From contig NC_053128.1 in assembly GCF_010015445.1 (NCBI RefSeq), positions 4,351,346 through 4,415,345 on the forward strand: DNA of 64,000 nucleotides, in the 5' to 3' direction. The translations under genes and the position numbers were made by a program. Of the stretch, positions 12,656 to 24,700 are shown piece after piece. The notes under the pieces were generated by a model. That model made no database searches. It was not told the origin of the DNA and saw only the letters and a program-made list of their open reading frames with translations. Position 1 is the first letter of the stretch; each line of letters opens with the position of its first letter. Source of the DNA: Perca fluviatilis (lineage: Eukaryota > Chordata > Actinopteri > Perciformes > Percidae).

Positions 12656-13813
12656 TTAAACTTCCTTTTGTTTCACACATCCTCCATATGCTGCACTGTG
12701 TTGACCTCCACAATTGCAGCATTTTAACTCTTTAAGTGTATTATCCCCACATTGTCCATACTCATACTCACTTCCACATTTAGCACATCTAAGTTTGCCT
12801 CGGCATTGAGCAGCTAAATGTCCAAATCTCTGACATTTAAAACATCTCATTGGATATGGAATGTGTTATCTTACTGTATAGCACATGAAGCCCATTTGAA
12901 CTTTAGAAGGCATGTCATTCTTGGGGCAGTGGTGGCTAAAGAAGCAAGCTTATGACCGAGGTCGCCGGTTCAATCCCCAGGCCGACAGGATAAAATCTGG
13001 ATGGGGAAGGTGAAAACCAGTGGAGCTGCTCAGTGGCCAGCAGATCAGACTGTGGTTGTACTGGGCAGCTTCCAGGTATGAATGTGATCAGATCAGACTG
13101 TGGTTGTACTGGGCAGCTTCCAGGTATGAATGTGATCAGATCAGACTGTGGTTGTACTGGGCAGCTTCCAGGTATGAATGTGTAACTGTGTTAATGTGAC
13201 AGGTCGTTGTTGCAAATGAGAATTTGTTCTCAATTGACTTACCTGAATAAATAAGGGTTAAAAACATTTTTTTAAATTCTTAAACCACAGTAATATAGAC
13301 ATGCTTTCTATTTTAGTCAATCACTTTGAATCAACAAACTCTTCCCCTTTCAGGCTATCCTTAATTTCTTCAATAGAAACTGAAAGTTGAATTCCAGTTA
13401 TAACTCCCGGAATGTGTGATGTTATATTGACCTTATTCAATGTGTCTTTCTTTAAGATTATCTCCCTTTGTTCCTCAGACGCTGCAAAAATCATTAGCCT
13501 CCCATTTCCCATGAATTGTGCATGCTTAATTTTCCCTATTTCTTCCTCAGTTGCTTTGGTGACAGGGATTGGGTGTGTGGCCCTCCCTTTTGCTCAAATA
13601 CAACAACCACTTTCCATATTTATTTAATTGACTGCTGTACCTTAGTCTTAGTTCCATCTCTTTCAGTTCTATTTTTCTTTTTAACGGTTTCTGTAGATTC
13701 AGATCCACTATCTGATCTTGGTCTCCACTTTTTTTCCTAACTTCTTCCTACACCATTTCATTACTATCCAAACAATCACTATCTGAATATTGGCCATCTG
13801 ACTTGTCCGACAT
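12656..13813 (-). pseudogene. Retrotransposon ORF1 (gag-like, CCHC zinc knuckles), broken
   Basis: Reading right to left, an ATG at 13813 begins MSDKSDGQYSDSD and meets a stop soon after. A middle piece at 13512-13321 (MGNGRLMIFAASEEQREIIL) resembles the RRM-like part of ORF1 proteins. The 12850-12656 piece has a CFKCQRFGHLAAQC knuckle followed by two more Cys-rich knuckles (CAKC.., CCNCGGQHSAAYGGC). ORF1 proteins bind element RNA. A SINE (12923-13275) separates the two last parts. Confidence 0.75.
12923..13275 (+). mobile_element. tRNA-derived SINE with an internal 48-bp triplication
   Basis: The head has pol III-like boxes: an A-box region TGGCTAAAGAAGC and a B box GGTTCAATCCC. The tail has TTGTTCTCAATTGACTTACC and an A/T-rich end. 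A short duplication ATTCTT flanks it (12917-12922, 13276-13281). A 48-bp block starting CAGATCAGACTG is present three times at 13041, 13089 and 13137. It is inserted in LINE ORF1. Confidence 0.75.
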
Positions 13814-13999
13814 AGTTCAGTTTACATTCACTATACAGTTGTTATTAGTTAGCTCTGTCAGCGCTAACAAACTAATTCCAATTCAAACCTTCCGCGCTCC
13901 TCAACACGTGTCCTACTCTGAAATGAATCCTAAACCTGACCCCAACAACAACAACTAGAGGGCATAAAAGCTTTGAGTATTGAAATGAGCAGATTATGC

Positions 14000-16900
14000 A
14001 AGGAAATACAGGATACATGTATGAAGAAAAGACAAAAGAAGGAATATGAGTAAATTACTCTGGATATATGCACTGCTTGCCTCTGAGGCTTTGCATTCTT
14101 AGTTGTGAGTGCATTTGACTTCTGAGGAGACTTACTACTAGACAGCTAGATATTAAGATAAGTACTTACTTTATTAGGCTTCTCTGCCCACTGTCATTGG
14201 ATCTGCTACCTTAAGGTTAAATTGACTGCGTTTGTTCTGCTAATTTTGCTCATTCTGCTGCCTTTTGCTGTGTGTTTTGCTGGATTTGCTGTGTTTTTTG
14301 GCAAGAATTTTGTGGTCTTAATTAAAGTGACTGAAACTGTTTAGGGTAATCAGACTAGCTTAGTGTGAAGTGTGGCATTGGGGAGTGGTGCTTAACGACT
14401 GTCCAGGTACTTTGTTGAGTGATTCGCTAGGGTGGGGCCTCCTCACCTGTAGCCAACACCAATCACCTCCTTGTATTTAATATTGGCATTTGCGTGAAGC
14501 GGCAGCTTCAGCCTCATCAGACGAAGATTCAGAGGACAAAGACAAAGGAGTCTACGCAGGAGTTACACTGCTCGGTGTCTTCGATTGGAAATGTGCTGCT
14601 TCTCCATTCCTGTCTGTGTATGCTATCGGAGGAACTACAAACCTTGCATAAGTTCACAACATTTCCGCAACCCGACCTCTCTTACCTACTCCACCCGTTC
14701 CACACATACTCAACACCTTGTCACAGGTGGCCTGTGGAACAGCCAGTCTGCCACTCGCAAGACTGAGTTCATCTCTGGCTTTGCCAGCCAGCAATCCCTT
14801 GACTTCCTTGCTCTCACTGAGACCTGGATTACACCGACCAACACATCCACCCCTGCTGCTCTCTCTTCTGCCTACTCTTTCACCCACACACCCAGACCCA
14901 CTGGTAGAGGCCGGGGTACAGGCCTACTCATTAACCCCAAGTGGAGATTTTCTCTCTACCCACTGCCACAGTTCACTCACTGTCTTTTGAACTTCATGCT
15001 GTTACCATAACGCATCCGGTACAACTAATCCTTGTTGTTATCTACCGCCCACCAGGTCATCTGGGAGAGTTTTTGGAGGAGCTGGATTTCAAACATCCCT
15101 GAAACTGGCCCTCCGCTGGTACTTCTGGGCGAGAAGTCAACTGCCTTTTTACACCTTTCTCTTCTGCCCTCTCACTCTCGCCTTCCCCACCCACTCACAA
15201 AGCTGGCAACCACCTAGATTTCATATTCACCAGAAACTTCTCTACATCCCAGCTCACTCCACTCCATACCTCAGACCATTTCTTCATCTCTTACTCTCTC
15301 CCACTCTCTCAAGCTCACAACCATATCTCAAGAGACACTATACCTGTCCGCTGTAACATTCGTTCACTCTCTCCTTCTTCTCTGGCGTTATGTACTTTAT
15401 CAACCCTTCCTCCATCTGACTCTTTACTTACTCATGCCTCCCAACGCTGCCACAGACACTCTCTACTCTATCCTCCTCTCTTGACTCTCTCTGCCCTCTT
15501 ACTTCACAGCAGGCTCGCAAGTCCTCCCCAACTCCATGGTTATCTGACTCAGTGCATGCTGAAACATCAACCATACGGGCAGCGGAAAGGAAATGGCGGA
15601 AATCTAAACACCCAGATGATCTGCTTACCTATCAGTCTCTTCTTTCCTCCTTCGCTGTCTCTATTTCTGCAGCAAAAAGCTCTTTTTATCAAACCAAAAT
15701 TGAATCCTTTTTCTCCAACCCCCAAAAACTTTTTTCCATCTTCTCTAACCTCCTAAATTCCCCAGTCCACCTCCTCCCTCCTCCCTCCTCCCTCCTCCCT
15801 CCTCCCTCCTCCCTACTACCAACCCACTTTGTCAACTACTTTATAAAAAAGATAGACCATCCAAGATTACCATCCATCACATCCAGTACTCTTTCCTCTT
15901 TCACCCCTCTATCTCCAAATCAAATTCTTACTTTGATTACCTCCGCCCGCCCAACCACCTGCCCCCTTGATCCTATCCCTTCTCACCTTCTCCCGTCTAT
16001 TGCTCCTGACCTTCTTCCTTTCCTCACCCATCTCATCACTATCTGCTTGTCAACTGGCTGTTTCCCCGATGCTCTCGCAAGAGTGACTCCACTACTCAAA
16101 AAACCAACACTTGACTCGTCTGAGGTAAGTTACTACAGAGCCGTGTCCCTTCTTCCATTTCTATCCAAAACTCTTGCGTGTGCCATTTATAATCAACTCT
16201 CTACCTATCTCCACCTGAACAACCTTCTTGATCCCCACCAGTCTGGCTTCAAGGCTGGCCACTCAACAGAAACTGCCCTCCTTGCTGTCACTGAGCAGCT
16301 TCACATCGCTAGAGCAACCTCTCTCTCTTCCATCGTCATCCTTCTGGACCTTTCTGCTGCCTTTGACACAATGAACCACCAGATCCTCATTTCGACACTC
16401 CAGGATCTGGATGTCTCAATTCTCTGTGCTCTCTTTGCTCACATCTTACCTGGCAGACCGAACCTACCGGGTAATTTGGAGAGGATCTACCTCAGAACCT
16501 TGCCCACTCAAAACTGGGGTTCCTCAGGGATCAGTCCTGGGTCCCCTCCTCTTTTCTCTGTACACCAACATTCACTCACATGGCTTTTCTTATCACAGCA
16601 ATGCAGATGACACCCAATTAATTTTCTCCTTTCCGGAGTCTGAAACTCAAGTAGCAGTACGTATCTCGGCCTGTCTGACTGACATTTCTTCTTGGATGTC
16701 CGCACACCATCTGAAACTTAACCTTGATAAGGCTGAGCTCCTTTTACTTCCACTTGACGACCAATTCTCCTTCACTGCCAACATTGCTGCAACTACCCGA
16801 TTGTGTAGATACATGCTGCATAACATCAGAAGGATATACGTCCCCTTCTAACGCAGAAGGTGGCTCGGGTTCTGGTTCAGGCTCAAGTCATCTCACATCT

Positions 16901-17570
16901 AGACTACTGCAACTCCCTCCTGATTGGCCTGCCTGCATGTGCCATCCGGCCCCTGCAGCTTATTCAGAATGCAGCAGCTCGACTTGTCTTCAACCTCCCC
17001 ACGTTCTCTCACACCATGTCCTAGATGTATGCTGGGGCTCCTCCGCTCTCTTCACTGGTTACCAATTGCTGCCCACATCTGCTTCAAGACACTAGTTCTT
17101 GCATACAGGGCCACAAACGGATCAGCCCCAGCATACATCTAGGACATGGTCAAACCCTATACCCCAACCCGCCCACTCCGCTCTGCATCAGCCAACCTGC
17201 TTGTTGCCCCCTCACAGCAAGGGACAACTAATTACTCAACGAAATCCCGACTGTTTGCTGTCCTGGCTCCTAAATGGTGGAATGAGCTCCCTGTTGACAT
17301 CAGGATTGCCGAAAGCCTATGCATCTTCCGCCGAAGGCTAAAAACACATCTCTTCCGACTACACCTCGGATAAACATTAAAAATTATTTTTAAGTATATA
17401 TATTTCTTGAAGCTGTACTTTCATATGTCTCTTTGTAGTTTTGCTTATTTAAAGCTAATGTACTTGCACTTACTACTTGTTGTCTGGAGTTTGCAACTTC
17501 AGGGTTGAAAGCACTTCATTGAAAGTCTCTTTGGATAAAAGCCTCAGCTAAATAACATGTAATGTAATGT
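14000..17570 (+). mobile_element. Decayed L2/CR1-type non-LTR retrotransposon
   Basis: Endonuclease then RT remnants run on the plus strand, with the 3' end marked by the short TGTAATGTAATGTA repeat typical of fish L2 elements (17557-17572). The 5' limit is uncertain; 14000-14580 looks like untranslated leader. Multiple frameshifts. There is no RNase H, unlike the LINE to its left. Confidence 0.8.
14756..17373 (+). pseudogene. L2-type ORF2 remnant (endonuclease and reverse transcriptase)
   Basis: Endonuclease piece with LDFLALTETWITPTNTSTP and GRGRGTGLLI (about 14790-14940). The longest open piece, 15552-16610, covers the RT fingers and palm (CPLDPIPSHLLPSIAPDLL, LDPHQSGFKAGHSTETALL, ILLDLSAAFDTMNHQIL). 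The frame shifts near 16500 to TGVPQGSVLGPLLFSLY and HSNADDTQLIFSF. A last piece at 17146-17373 ends with NELPVDIRIAESLCIFRRRL. The YADD box reads NADD. A CTCCCTC-rich microsatellite at about 15768-15815 expands a proline stretch. Confidence 0.85.
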
Positions 17571-17574
17571 AGTT

Positions 17575-19466
17575 GATTGGTCTTAATTTAGTTGTGCTTT
17601 CAAGGCTTGCACGATTAAAAACTTTTAAAAGTGGAGAGAAACTACAAATTTAATTATTTTTTTACACTGTAAATACACATAATTCCATTGATTCTCATTG
17701 GCATATGTTAATCCAAAACTATATTTTATACTTGTATTTCGGCCAAATGTTCTCACCCCTCTTAAACCACAATGAAGGTGTTGACCGCTGCTGCACAACA
17801 TATAAAACAGAACACTGGCTAGTCTTAGACCAAGTTGAGCCTCTCATGGCTTGGTAATAAATGACTGCCAATTAAATAACTTTAAATATTAACCTAAATC
17901 AATAAATATATGCTATTTGTAACTACAAACTACAGTTGTGGACAGATTACCAGACAAGCACCTTCAGCACCAACCAGATAATCCCAAAAGAGAAAGAGAG
18001 AGCTATTCATATAAGCTACAACACATGTCAATTCAGCATAATTTGATCTATTGTACAGCCATACAAAAAATTTAATCTTGGGTTTGAATATATATATATT
18101 CATTTCATAGTAGCATCATAAAGCTTCAATACAAAGACCAATAATATGTAGCCCTATTTGATACCAAACTGTGTGGCAGAATGTTTTAGAAGGATGGTAG
18201 GTCCTGTGATTTATCAGATGCTCAATTTCCAGCCTTGATACATTCTCTTGAGGTCCCTCTGTGACAAAAATGAGCTGCTGGGCTCTTTTAACCCTCCATT
18301 CCTCTCACTCTCTGTGCAGTTTGTTGGCACAGGGACTCTCTTCATTGTAAACAAAAAAATAAAAAAAACACAATTAACTGATAATTGTGCTACTGTTGAA
18401 GCTAGTAGTGAGATGAAAATTTGTCCGGAGGTGGAGCTAAAAGTGAGGTTATGGGAACAAGAGGGAGTTTATCACTTTTAGAACACGTATTCAGTCAATT
18501 TCATTGCAATCCCTCATTTATTTTTTGAATAAGTGGAAATTTCAGCATGATGGCGGTGCTAAGGTGAAATGCCAGGAGGTTAACAAAAAGGTATGAGATT
18601 AATCCCCTGGGGACCATGAATATTGATACTAAATTAGACAGTAGCTGTTGAGATATTGGACCAAGTGTTAGACACTCACTTTCCCCCCTCGACAGCTGCA
18701 GTGTGACTGCATGCCATGCTGCCTGAAACCACATAGTGATAATTACACATACCATAGGTGTGATGTGACTGTCTGATGTTTCTCTTATTGCAGTGAATGA
18801 GTGAGTGAGAAGTTGACTGTAGTATGTGTGCCTGCACAGTTTGTTTCTATGTCTCTCTAAGACAGCAAGTCTTTGTTTTAAAGGTTAGAACCAGTGGTGT
18901 AGTTCTTTTCCGTAGTGTTTACCTATCAGCCAAAAAGCCGTCAGAGTAGAGGAGATGTTTTTTGTTCTTCAACTTTGTTTATAACAATAATATAAACCAA
19001 AAAAGTTTGCCTCAATGTAACACGTTTTTGCATTTATGTATATGCAAACAGTGTGGAAGGAAAGCTCCGCAAAACACACTGACATGGCTGGATTAAAGGG
19101 GTCTCATGGGGCAAATTTGCTGTTGGGCCTCTATTGACATGGCCCTGTAACAGGGCCACAAGATCAAGTAATATTGCAGCACCTGCCTCTGTCGATACTT
19201 TATACGATAACTTTAGTGGTGCAATTTTTTGACAAATTTGCAATTATCCAGATTTACACACAGTAAATCTAGGGTCTTATATGGCTCCTGGGATCTGGGA
19301 CCCTGGGGCAATTGCCCCTGAGAAAGTAATTTCTGTCATTTCACAGATAAGTAAAGATACAAAGAACTATAACACAGAATGAACCATGTTGGAACAGTTT
19401 GGCACACAGTTTATTTGCATAAAAGGGTGAAAAACAAGAACAGTAGAGAACTAGAACTATTTGTGC
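17575..19466. other. Intergenic, mostly unrecognised
   Basis: AT-rich, no gene seen. About 18495-18760 matches from memory a widespread fish repeat (core CTGGGGACCATGAATATTG and GTTGAGATATTGG). 19080-19325 has a GGGCAATTGCCCC-containing stretch reminiscent of the right end of the 1222-2118 hAT family. Confidence 0.4.
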
Positions 19467-19640
19467 AAGGCAGCTTTATTTGTATAGCACATTTCAGCAA
19501 CAAGGCAATTTAAAGTGCTTTACATAAAACATTAAATAGCAGTTAAAAACAATTTAAATATAAAAACAGCAGTAGAAATTAACAATCACTTAAAAGAAAG
19601 CAGCATAAAAAAGCCTTTAGGTTTCTTCTAAATGGCTTTG
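19467..19640. repeat. LINE-tail-like dispersed repeat
   Basis: GCTTTATTTGTATAGCACAT and AAAGTGCTTTACATAAAAC are hallmarks of a very common teleost dispersed repeat, recognised from memory. A related stretch is at about 25250-25290. Confidence 0.5.
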
Positions 19641-19766
19641 ATTAGAAAATAGAATATATTCTGATTAAGGTTGTGTAAACAGAAATATGTAATAGGAACT
19701 AACTTTTTGTATAGATGGATTTAAAATAAAATAAAAACTACAAGTGCCTTAAGTAGAATACTTACT

Positions 19767-20260
19767 CTGTGGTGGAATGTAACTAAGTTCATTTACTCAA
19801 TTACTGTACTTATGTACAAATTCAAGGTACTTGTACTTTACTTGAGTCTTTTCTTTTCATGCCACTTTCTGCTTCTACTCCGCTAAGTTACTTCTCAGAG
19901 TAAATATTGTACTTTTTACTCCACTACTTATCTGACAGCTTTAGTTAAATTAGTTTTATAATGAATTAAAATACCCAACAATATACTGTATAGGCCTACA
20001 AGTACAGAGGAAATGATTAACCGATTAAACAATAGTTGACAAACTTTGATCGTTTCCAGTTCCTAAAATGTGAGGATTTTTCGGCATTGACTACTTTTAC
20101 TTTTAATAATTTAAGTAGGCTACATTTTCCTGATGATACTTTACATACTTTTCCTTCAGTAACATTTTCAATGCAGGAGTTTTACTTACAACCGAGTATT
20201 TTTATGTGGAATTAGTACTTTTACTTAAGTAAAGGATCTAGGCTACTTCTTCTACCAGTG
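19767..20260. mobile_element. hAT MITE with CAGTGGTGGA-type ends
   Basis: Left end CTGTGGTGGAATGTAAC and right end CTTCTTCTACCAGTG are approximate inverted repeats. The interior repeats GTACTTTTACT-like words. The flanks TACTTACT and TACTAGGC match only partly, so the 8-bp duplication has decayed or the ends are slightly off. Confidence 0.55.
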
Positions 20261-20429
20261 TACTAGGCTAAACTAGTATGCAATAACACTAGGCCTACTA
20301 CTATTACTAGCTAATAATTTAATGATAATAATGATACTAAGTATTAGGTATACAAATCGATTATGAAATGATCGCTGACATAAATAACAAACATGAATAG
20401 AATATAGCCTACTATAGTATTAAAGATTG

Positions 20430-20541
20430 AAACTAGAAGGACGAGTGAGGGGAAGAGAAGAAAAAGAAGGCAGAGGAAAGGGAAGAGCAGAAGGAAGAGA
20501 TGGGAAAAAGGAGGAGGAGACGAATTAGGAGGAGGAGGAGT
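20430..20541 (+). promoter_or_regulatory. Polypurine tract near the zer1 5' end
   Basis: About 110 bases almost entirely A and G on the plus strand (blocks such as GGAAGAGCAGAAGGAAGAG and GGAGGAGGAGGAG), just upstream of the probable zer1 leader exon. Function unknown. Confidence 0.45.
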
Positions 20542-20647
20542 CTGTTTGTTGACATCGGACGAAAACGAAAATCAGATGAGTGAAGACCGATGATAATAAC
20601 TCAATTTCTCGCCGTCATCAAGACATATAGCCTTGGCGAAAGCTAAG
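20542..20647 (+). other. zer1: Probable zer1 non-coding first exon
   Basis: Sequence ending in a consensus donor, AAG|GTAAAG (GT at 20648), upstream of the coding exons and beside the purine tract. A matching acceptor is CCCGCCAG ending at 21657, which would make 21658-21772 the remaining 5' UTR. The left end of this exon is a guess. Confidence 0.4.
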
Positions 20648-21657
20648 GTAAAGCACTGCCTGACGAGCCATGCACTTAAACACCACTGACCACTGTTTGT
20701 AGCCTGCATTCTACACAGAGCTCTTAGCTAGCGCTATGTTAGCTAACATCATAGTAGGGAAAGTCATCGTTAGCCCCAAGCTAATACACCGTTTCGGCAA
20801 GTTGAGGCATAGCTAACTTAGAATAACAAGCGTTGGTTTTTGGTGTGTTGGGTTGTTGTAAGTGAGTAGGCTTATAGTTGTCTGTTTGCCAGTAGCGATC
20901 TAGCGTTGGTGTTGTTAAAGTAAATTATTCCACAGTGTAGCTAGCTAGGAAGCTAGCTAACTTAGTAACAGTCTGCTGTATCTCCTATAGGAGTCATTGC
21001 TATTTGTGGTTAACTAAGGTTAACAATCTAGTAGCATCATTATCAACCGGAGTCATTCAGCTTAATATAGATAAGATAGGATCATTTTGTTAGTAATGGT
21101 GAAACAAGTTGCCATAGATATATATATAACGTTACGAGTTGTTGCAAAGTAGCAAATATTAGTTGCTAACAGTATCAGCCATTGGCATGACAGCTTACTT
21201 TGCTAAGCATGGAAAGGTCTGCAATACCCATAAGAGGTAACGTTAGTCTAAAAATGTAGATATGAGCTCAGGGTATTATGACAGTAAGGCGTTTTGACCG
21301 TAATAACTCGACTAGTTAATGTAGCTAGTATACACGGTAAATGCAGTAAGAGTTTGGCGAACATACTGTAAGTCACCTGTAATGTCTAGTCCAGGTCTTT
21401 GATGTTTCCTCTTTATTTTGGATTGAATGTCATTAGCCTACTTTAATTACTAAGTATGTTACGCAGTGTATAACCCATAATTAATGTATAGCTTCAATTA
21501 ATGCCAAAGAGAGTGCAATAATGAATCTGATATTAGCTTATTGTGGAAGTTAAAATTGCACATGCACTATTTTAATTCACAGTTGCTTCAATTCAAACCT
21601 CACATTGGAGTGAAAATGTCAACAGATTTTTTATTTTTTTTTGCTGTTTCCCGCCAG
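20648..21657 (+). other. Probable zer1 5'-UTR intron
   Basis: AT-rich, many GCTAGC/TTAGCTA words, no exon or clear transposon seen. Confidence 0.35.
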
Positions 21658-21772
21658 AAGAAGCCTTCTGTGAAAAGAAATGTATCCTAACCCTTTACTT
21701 TGTTCAATAAACCCATCCTAAGGTCCCTGCACTGCCCTGTCTTTGATCTGAGGCAGAGAATAAGAGGCTAAC

Positions 21773-24700
21773 ATGGCAGCCAAAGCAGGAGACAGCCCTG
21801 ACAGCCTCATGACTCTGGCAACAGTCTTCTGTCTGAGGAACCTTAGAAAAACCATGTGCTACCAGGAATTCAGGAACAAACTCTGTCTGCGCTCGGACAT
21901 CTTCCTTCCCAGCGAAATCTGCGACAAGCTGGTCAACACGTACGTAGCAGGATACATCAATTGATGTTTAACCCAATTTCTTAATTTTTATTCTGTTAAA
22001 TGCCACAATTGTCACAATATTACAGATTCCATGTTTTTTTTGTTTTTTTTTAATCAGATACATGGAGTTGGTCCACACAGACAGTAACTTTGAACCAGAA
22101 GAGAGCTTCTTCCAATTATTCTCAGACCCTCGAAGCACCAGACTGACCAGGGTACAGCTGAGGGAAGACTTTGTGCGTGACAGAGATCTGGAGGCCATTA
22201 AAAAACAGGTGGGATGTTGGAAGTTAGTCAAAGATTAGTTTTTCAGAATTAGCTGATTACAGCTTTCATTTTCTAGTTCACCTCTGTGGAACATCTCAAC
22301 TAGAAAACTTAAGACAGACAATCAATCAATCAATCAAACAATCAATTTAGTTGTTTCATGAAATCGCATAAATACAATTTCAGTGAAATGTAATCCTGTC
22401 AGTTCCTACAATTGATGCATTAAAAAGTATTATTACATGGCATGGCTGAATACGATGGCATTCTGCAGTCTGCCAATTCTTTATAACAGACCGTTGCTAA
22501 GTGTAACAGACCGTTGCCATGCGTAGCAGAGCGTTGCCATGGATGCAGTTCTGATCACTCTAGAGGACATCCGTCAATCCGCTGAAAGAAGTCCGGCTAA
22601 TTTATCAGCTGTGGCCGAAATTGAATCAGAATCAGAAAGGGCTTTATTGCCAAGTACATTTTTTGCACATACAAGGAATTTGTCATGGTGTTGTTGGTGC
22701 ATGTCACACATTCTCAAATATAAGAAGGATAAAAGAATATAAACAATATAAGTATAAACATATTCACACAGTATGTATTAATAACGATAACATAAATGTA
22801 AATAAATAATAAAATAAGTTAAACAGTAGTAAAAAGGAACGCTACAGCAGAGTAGATACAGTGGCATGAGGAGCCAGAGGTGGAGGGTGGAGAGAGTCAG
22901 GGTGGGTTCCGGACCTTGTTGATAAGGCTAGTGGCGGAGGGGAAAAAACTGTTTGTGGCGTGTGGTTGAGGTCCTGATGGACCTCAGCCTCCTGCCAGAG
23001 GGGAGTGGCTCAAAGAGTTTCTGGCCGGGGCGGGAGGGGTCAGCCACAATCTTTCCAGCACGCTTCAGAGTCCTGGTGGCGTATCGGGGAAAAGTGGAGC
23101 AAGATCCTGTCCTCCAATCCAGGCAATGGCAGCAGATCTGGTGAGCGTTTATCGCTACATCTTGGAACAGTCTGTGATCGCTACGCAGTAACTTCAGCCG
23201 TAGGGACAACAGTTACATTGTAACATTGTGTTTCCAGGTGTGTCAAGTGCAATGCTTGTGCAAGAAGGAAATGAGATGAATGAGGGCAAAAAATGACAAC
23301 ATAAATATTCCCAAAGAAGTCCCATTTACCTTCCCCATCAACGGAAATGTTCAGTTTAATGTGAATCATAACGGCCACGAGAGCAGCCTTGATAGCTTGC
23401 TAGCTCACATGACAACGCCTCAGCTAATGTTATGTCAGCCCGCAGTGATTGAAACAACAAGCTGGTTGAAGGAATTTGTCCGCCTAGCTAGCGATAGAAG
23501 GGCAGCAATCCATCACAGCCCGACTCATTTTTATAAGATAATTTTTTGGGGCATTTATGGGCTTTTAATTCCACAGGACAGATGAATGCATGAAAGGGGA
23601 GAGAGAGGGGGAATGACATGCAGCAAAGGGCCGCAGGCCGGAGTCGAGCCCGCGGCCGTTGCGTCGAGGAGTAAACCTCTATATATGTGCGCCTGCTCTA
23701 CCAACTGAGCTAACCCGGCCGCACCACATCCTGACTCATTTTGAAGGTAAATATACGGCTACTACCACAGCCCGTAAGAGGGGATAAAATGCGTGCAGGA
23801 CCAGTGGCTTTTGCCAGGAATGTATTCGCTGCAAACAGCTGGCTTTCGGGTAGCTCATCGCTAGGGAGTTTACGTTGCCGTGGACGCAGTGTTCCAACAG
23901 CAGAGACGGTTCGGACTATTTTCTTTTGCGGATGCAATACAATCCTTTTTAAATCAATAAAATCCTTTTTAAATCTATATTTTATGTTAAATTATTAAAC
24001 AATTTGGTAAGTAACTGTGTAATAATTGGGAAAGACCTTCTTCCACAGCACTGCGGGGCAGGGTCTGGCTAGTCCACACGACATTCCGGGATAGGAACAT
24101 AAAAACATAAAAACAAATGACATTAAAGAAATACAAAAATACATGTGAGAGTGTGGTAGAAACCTGTAACGGCTTATATAAAAACCACAACCAAAGGACA
24201 TACACTAATATAGATGTACTAAATCAATAATACATTTTAAGGAATGAAAAGGAATTTAGGAATGAAAGAGCCTGTAGTTATTCCCTTTTTTAAAGGAAAA
24301 TTTAAGTAACTTTTTTACAACCTCAGTGTTTTGTAGTTTTCATTACCATCAGGTCATAATAACATTCTATTTACCAACTTAATTATAGAAACATAGACAC
24401 AATAACACCAGTAGACAGTGGGTGTGGGTCTGCCAAAGGTCTTATCCCGGACTGTCCCAACTCCCCCGCCAGAAAATTGCTGTCGTTACATAGATTTTTA
24501 CAATCTGTTTGCCCATTGTGCAATAAAAATGATTAAGACATGTAAACAGTTACACATGGAACATTGAAATGAGTGTCCATGTTCACAAAACAGACCACTG
24601 AGTTCCTTGATTAACTTTTATTTAGCAGTTAGTACTGTTTGGACAAATGCTGGTGAAGTGTTGGTGGGATACCCAACGCCTCAATTCCATAGTAATGATT

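Larger units (their letters stand above)
6300..13960 (-). mobile_element. Decayed I-clade-like non-LTR retrotransposon carrying nested insertions
   Basis: Read on the minus strand, the coding remnants occur in canonical order: gag-like ORF1 with CCHC knuckles (13813 to 12656), endonuclease (11861-11433), reverse transcriptase (about 9158-7881) and a C-terminal RNase H (7012-6365). The RNase H downstream of the RT points to the I/Nimb-like group. Frameshifts and stops break all frames. Four later insertions interrupt it: a hAT (7500-7900), a piggyBac-like element (9134-11172, itself hit by another hAT at 9523-10118) and a SINE (12923-13275). Outer ends are approximate; no target duplication was found. 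Confidence 0.85.

Noticed and set aside
23640..23722. tRNA gene on the minus strand
   Set aside because: A and B boxes are present, but the sequence continues into a SINE body with target duplications, and a proper acceptor stem does not form.
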